Shown: positions 61,059-64,000 of the stretch, one piece after another
Layout: each line of letters starts with the position of its first letter
How positions within the stretch are numbered: the stretch's first letter is position 1
NCBI RefSeq assembly: GCF_009908285.1
Contig: NZ_JAAARM010000010.1
Coordinates: 1 to 64,000 of the forward strand
Length of the DNA stretch: 64,000 nucleotides
Direction: 5' to 3'
Source: Pseudomonas sp. Fl4BN1
GTDB lineage: Bacteria; Pseudomonadota; Gammaproteobacteria; Pseudomonadales; Pseudomonadaceae
The notes under the pieces: generated by a model
What the model was told of the DNA's origin: nothing
Seen by the model: the letters and a program-made list of their open reading frames with translations, nothing else
The model's database searches: none
Program-made: the position numbers and the translations under genes

Positions 61059-62122
61059 AAGGCACCTCGGCGGTTGCGCAGGACAATGGCCATGAAGAAC
61101 GGAATGCCCACCAGCGCGGTGACGATCCCCACCGGCACCAGCACCCCGGGAATCAGCGCCTTGCTGGCAATGGAAGCCATGGACAGGATCAGCCCGCCAC
61201 TGAGCACGCTGGCCGGCAGGAACAGGCGGTGATCCTCGCCCACCAACAGCCGGGCGATGTGCGGGGCGATCAGGCCGATAAAACCGATGGTGCCGACAAA
61301 CGACACCGCCAGCGCCGACAGCAGGCTGATGCGCAGCAGCGACAGCAAGCGCAAGCGGCCGACGTCGATGCCGAAGCTGCGGGCCCGTTCCTCGCCCAGG
61401 GTCAGGGCGGTCAGGGCCCAGCTCTGGCGCAGGGAGAAGGGCAGGCACAGCAGCAGCGCCAGGGCCAGGATCGCCAGTTTTTCCCAGGAGGCCCGGGCCA
61501 GGCTGCCCAGGGTCCAGAACACCAGTTGCTGCAGGCTGTCCTGGCTGGCGACAAATTGCAGCAACGCCACCAGGGCGTTGAAGGCGAACACCAGGGCAAT
61601 GCCGAACAGCACCAGGCTCTCGACGCCGAAGCCGCGCCAGCGTGCCAGCAGGTACAGCAGGGCCACCGAGGCCAGGGCAAAGAGGAAGGCGTTGGCCGAG
61701 ATCAGGTACTGCGCCGGCACCCCGGGAATGCCCAGGCCGAGGACGATGGCCAGGGCCGCGCCGAACGCCGCGGCCGCTGACACGCCCAGGGTGAAGGGGC
61801 TGGCCAGGGGGTTGTCGAGCACGGTCTGCATCTCGGCCCCGGCCAGGGCCAGGGCGGCGCCCACCAGCACCGCCATCAGCGCGTAGGGCAGGCGCACGTT
61901 CCACACGATCACCGCCTCGACCCGGGGCATCGACGCCGGGTCCCAGAGCACCTGCAACAGGCGCGACAGGCTCATCCCGGAGGGCCCGGTGGTGATGTCC
62001 AGCGCCAGGGACAACAGCAGGGCCAGGGCCAGCCCGGACAACAGCAGCACCCGCCGTCCATGGCGCCGGTGGTAGTGCTGCGAGGCGACGCTGCGCTCCA
62101 CGTCAGTGGCCGCCTGGGTCAT
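61055..62122 (-). CDS. Iron-siderophore ABC transporter permease (FecCD family)
   Basis: 355 residues from ATG 62122. About nine to ten hydrophobic segments. 'WNVRLPYALMAVLVGAALALAGAEMQTVLDNPLASPFTLGVSAAAAFGAAL' (pieces, 92-142) and 'GTIGFIGLIAPHIARLLVGEDHRLFLP' near 290 are the FecCD motifs for contact with the ATPase. A single permease gene is present, so it probably acts as a homodimer. Overlaps both neighbours by four bases. Confidence 0.9.
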   Translation of the reverse strand: MTQAATDVERSVASQHYHRRHGRRVLLLSGLALALLLSLALDITTGPSGMSLSRLLQVLWDPASMPRVEAVIVWNVRLPYALMAVLVGAALALAGAEMQTVLDNPLASPFTLGVSAAAAFGAALAIVLGLGIPGVPAQYLISANAFLFALASVALLYLLARWRGFGVESLVLFGIALVFAFNALVALLQFVASQDSLQQLVFWTLGSLARASWEKLAILALALLLCLPFSLRQSWALTALTLGEERARSFGIDVGRLRLLSLLRISLLSALAVSFVGTIGFIGLIAPHIARLLVGEDHRLFLPASVLSGGLILSMASIASKALIPGVLVPVGIVTALVGIPFFMAIVLRNRRGAL

Positions 62123-63252
62123 GGTTTCAGGCTCGTGGCGAACACGCCGCTGGCAGGAATCGGCATGAAGCGCTGGTACAGCTCGCGGCGGGTCTGGTCC
62201 GGGTCCAGGTCCTTGAACAGCTCCGGGTGCAGCCACTTGGCCAGGGCCTGGACCGCGATCAGGTGTTCCGGCGAGTCATAGAAGATGTGCCACAGGCCAT
62301 GCACATTGCCTTCGCGCACCGCCCGCAGTTCGTTCAGTGGCGGGCGCTGGGCGGCCTGGCGCAGGCTGTCCCGGGCCTGTTGCGGGGTCGCCGAATAGCC
62401 CAGGGTCACGCCGCCCTGGCCGGCAGCGAAGACTCCGGTGGCCACGTACACATCCGGGTTGCTGGACAGGATGTACTCGACGTTGAGGCTGCCGATGGGC
62501 CCGGGGATGCGCCCGTCGGCGATGTTGTGGCCGCCGGCCAGCTTGATCATCTCGCCAAAGTTGCCGGTGCCGGGCGAGCCACAGCAGTCCTGCAGCCCGG
62601 CGAGCATGTCGATGAAGATCGTTGGCTGCTGGACCTTGCCGGCCTTGGCCAATGTCTGGGTGACCCGGGCCAGGGACTGCTGGTAGAAGGCGATGAATTC
62701 TTCGGCCCGCTGTTCACGGCCCAGGGCCTGGCCCAGCAGGCGCATGCTGGGCACGGTGTTGCTCAGGGGGTGGTCGCTGAAATCGACGAAGATCACCGCC
62801 ACGCCGGCGGCCTCCAGTTGCTTGACCGCCTCGCTGTCCGGACTCGGGCCATGGCCACCGCTCAGGGCCATGATCGCCAGGTCCGGGTGCACCGCCAGGG
62901 CTTTCTCGACGCTGAAGGTCTCGGCGGACGTGCCGCCTACCAGCGGTACTTGTTCCGCTTCGGGGAAGGCCTTGTGAAAGGCGCTGTAACCCTGCACGTC
63001 GAGGCCGCGAAAGTCGCCCTGCCAGCCGGCGAGACGGGCGAAGGGATTCTTGCCTTCGAGCAGCGACAGCGAATAGATCATCCGGCCTTCACCCAGCAGG
63101 ATGTGCTCGACCTTGTCCGGCACCTGGACCTGGCGTCCGGCCAGGTCGGTGAGGGTCGCGGCGCTGGCCGTCGCGGCCCAGAGCAGGCTCAGGGGCAGCA
63201 GGCCGAGCAGGAGCCCGCGCTGGGCGCGGCGCAAGAAATCACGGTGTGTCAT
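62119..63252 (-). CDS. Siderophore-type ABC substrate-binding protein
   Basis: 377 residues from ATG 63252. 'MTHRDFLRRAQRGLLLGLLPLSLL' starts with an R-R pair before the hydrophobic stretch, so a Tat or Sec signal is possible. Class III binding fold with 'TLTDLAGRQVQVPDKVEHILLGEGR' (pieces) and 'LAIMALSGGHGP' before a long central helix. Binds ferric siderophore or a similar chelate in the periplasm and docks on the FecCD-like permease. The gene overlaps the PepSY gene by 14 bases. Confidence 0.88.
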   Translation of the reverse strand: MTHRDFLRRAQRGLLLGLLPLSLLWAATASAATLTDLAGRQVQVPDKVEHILLGEGRMIYSLSLLEGKNPFARLAGWQGDFRGLDVQGYSAFHKAFPEAEQVPLVGGTSAETFSVEKALAVHPDLAIMALSGGHGPSPDSEAVKQLEAAGVAVIFVDFSDHPLSNTVPSMRLLGQALGREQRAEEFIAFYQQSLARVTQTLAKAGKVQQPTIFIDMLAGLQDCCGSPGTGNFGEMIKLAGGHNIADGRIPGPIGSLNVEYILSSNPDVYVATGVFAAGQGGVTLGYSATPQQARDSLRQAAQRPPLNELRAVREGNVHGLWHIFYDSPEHLIAVQALAKWLHPELFKDLDPDQTRRELYQRFMPIPASGVFATSLKP

Positions 63253-64000
63253 GGGCGGTTTCCTTGAACGATTGAACGGCCCGGCGGGTGACGCGCTTGC
63301 GCCACCACAACAGCAGGCCGGTGATGTACAGCAGGGGTAACGAAATGCCGCAGAGAAAAGCCAGCCACGCGCCGGGCGTGCCCAGCAGCAAGTGGCCGTG
63401 AGCGGCGGAGAACAGCGGTTTGAGCACCATTGGCTGGGCGCCGAGCCCGGTGAACAGCTCGGGGCGGGCCAGCCAGACGCCACTGCCGGCGATCAGCAGC
63501 AACGGCAGGCACAGCCAGGCCGCCGCGACGTTGTGCCATTCCCGCAGGCGCCGGTTGCCCTGGCTGCCGCGGCGCAGGCTGGCGGCCTTCCACCAGCTGC
63601 GCCGGCCCGGCCACCACAGGTACAGGCCGCTGCCCAGGGAGCCCAGCAGCACCAGGCCACACAGCAACACCAGGTTCGAACCCCAGGCTGGCGGCAGCAG
63701 CAGGCTGCGGTGCAGCGCCACCAGCTTGGCCAGCCACAGCTCTTCGAAGACGAAGAAGCCCCGGGGCGCGGCGCTGTAGGGGTCGATCATGGCGATGCCG
63801 GTGCCGGGGCGGTCCTTGAGGGCACCGAACACGATCACGTTGTCCGATTCGAGAAAGCCCTGGCGTGGTGGCGCCGCGCCGAAGACTTTGTGCAACTGCG
63901 GGTAGGCACTGGCGGCGGCGCTGATCCAGGCACTCTGCTCCAGGGCCGCGCCGTGTTCGCCGGGGGCCAGTTGCAGCATCGCTGCGCCCACCTCCCAGCG
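63239..64000 (-). CDS. PepSY-associated membrane protein (3' part, start outside window)
   Basis: Open from the right edge; the first residues in view are 'RWEVGAAMLQLAPGEHGAAL'. It holds a PepSY-type region, then membrane helices 'NLVLLCGLVLLGSLGSGLYLWW', 'AAAWLCLPLLLIAGSGVWL' and 'AFLCGISLPLLYITGLLLWW'. The FegC/PiuB-like family reduces or helps to release iron from siderophores at the inner membrane. It heads the visible part of the leftward ABC operon; a TonB-dependent receptor is expected beyond the edge. Confidence 0.87.
   Translation of the reverse strand, partial: RWEVGAAMLQLAPGEHGAALEQSAWISAAASAYPQLHKVFGAAPPRQGFLESDNVIVFGALKDRPGTGIAMIDPYSAAPRGFFVFEELWLAKLVALHRSLLLPPAWGSNLVLLCGLVLLGSLGSGLYLWWPGRRSWWKAASLRRGSQGNRRLREWHNVAAAWLCLPLLLIAGSGVWLARPELFTGLGAQPMVLKPLFSAAHGHLLLGTPGAWLAFLCGISLPLLYITGLLLWWRKRVTRRAVQSFKETAHDTP

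Noticed and set aside
61059..61904. N-terminal extension of the ATPase frame upstream of 61058
   Set aside because: It runs inside the permease gene in another frame; the GTG at 61058 overlaps the permease stop as expected for coupled ABC genes, and the ATPase fold starts right after it.
63668..63682. GGTTCGAACCCC-like tRNA T-arm
   Set aside because: It lies inside the PepSY-protein gene, and no acceptor stem or anticodon arm can be folded around it.

Overview
The window reads as a stretch of Pseudomonas chromosome, most likely from the P. fluorescens group in the broad sense (P. protegens or P. chlororaphis type). The evidence is high GC with G/C-rich third positions, tightly packed operons with ATGA or TGATG overlaps, and gene content: a type VI secretion accessory locus, a C116-type methionine gamma-lyase with its Lrp-type regulator, DUF1302/DUF1329 pairs, a CusCBA metal pump and a siderophore-uptake operon with the gene order of the enantio-pyochelin fet locus. 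No rRNA, tRNA, insertion sequence, integrase or CRISPR array is visible. The species call is inference.

Layout. 1-4058 is a rearranged type VI secretion accessory locus. It holds two tandem DUF2875 (Tla3-like lipase adaptor) genes, a fossil PAAR start between them, an intact PAAR spike-tip gene and a decayed gene. 4165-9773 is a compact six-gene operon: GT2 glycosyltransferase, secreted protein of no known family, ferritin-like diiron protein, MurG/GT-B-like glycosyltransferase, PAP2 phosphatase or transferase, and fatty-acid desaturase. It looks like a pathway for an unsaturated, glycosylated lipid and is the best candidate here for an undescribed system. On the other strand follow a monovalent-metal RND pump with a small Met/Cys-rich protein (9814-16096), an M20 dipeptidase (16366-18105) and the carboxynorspermidine pair (18391-20762).

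20937-32385 is accessory catabolism: amidase, M20 amidohydrolase, MHS-type MFS transporter, DUF1329 and DUF1302 envelope proteins with a divergent LysR gene, then an AraC-type regulator divergent from an acyl-CoA synthetase. 32701-41122 is a second catabolic region (flavin monooxygenase, RidA, DUF1028, ArgE-like deacylase; then aldehyde dehydrogenase, APC permease, aminotransferase). The two transcription units share an unusual T-rich upstream element of 47 bp with identical internal spacing, which suggests co-regulation. A strong bidirectional hairpin terminator closes this region.

41263-47905 carries an autotransporter whose passenger is built of four Ig-like/He_PIG repeat units, a GNAT acetyltransferase and three tail-collar (microcystin-dependent-protein-like) genes, followed by 0.9 kb of mostly non-coding DNA with an AT-rich promoter end. 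48835-57552 has a BraC/LivK binding protein, methionine gamma-lyase with a divergent Lrp-type regulator, a LysR/amidohydrolase divergent pair, and a sugar isomerase-like protein with an alpha/beta hydrolase and a TetR regulator, preceded by an inverted repeat with perfect 10-bp arms. 57727-64000 holds a SotB-like efflux protein and a leftward siderophore-iron operon (PepSY, binding protein, permease, ATPase, MFS) whose receptor would lie beyond the right edge.

All family calls rest on motif recognition by eye; no database search was run.
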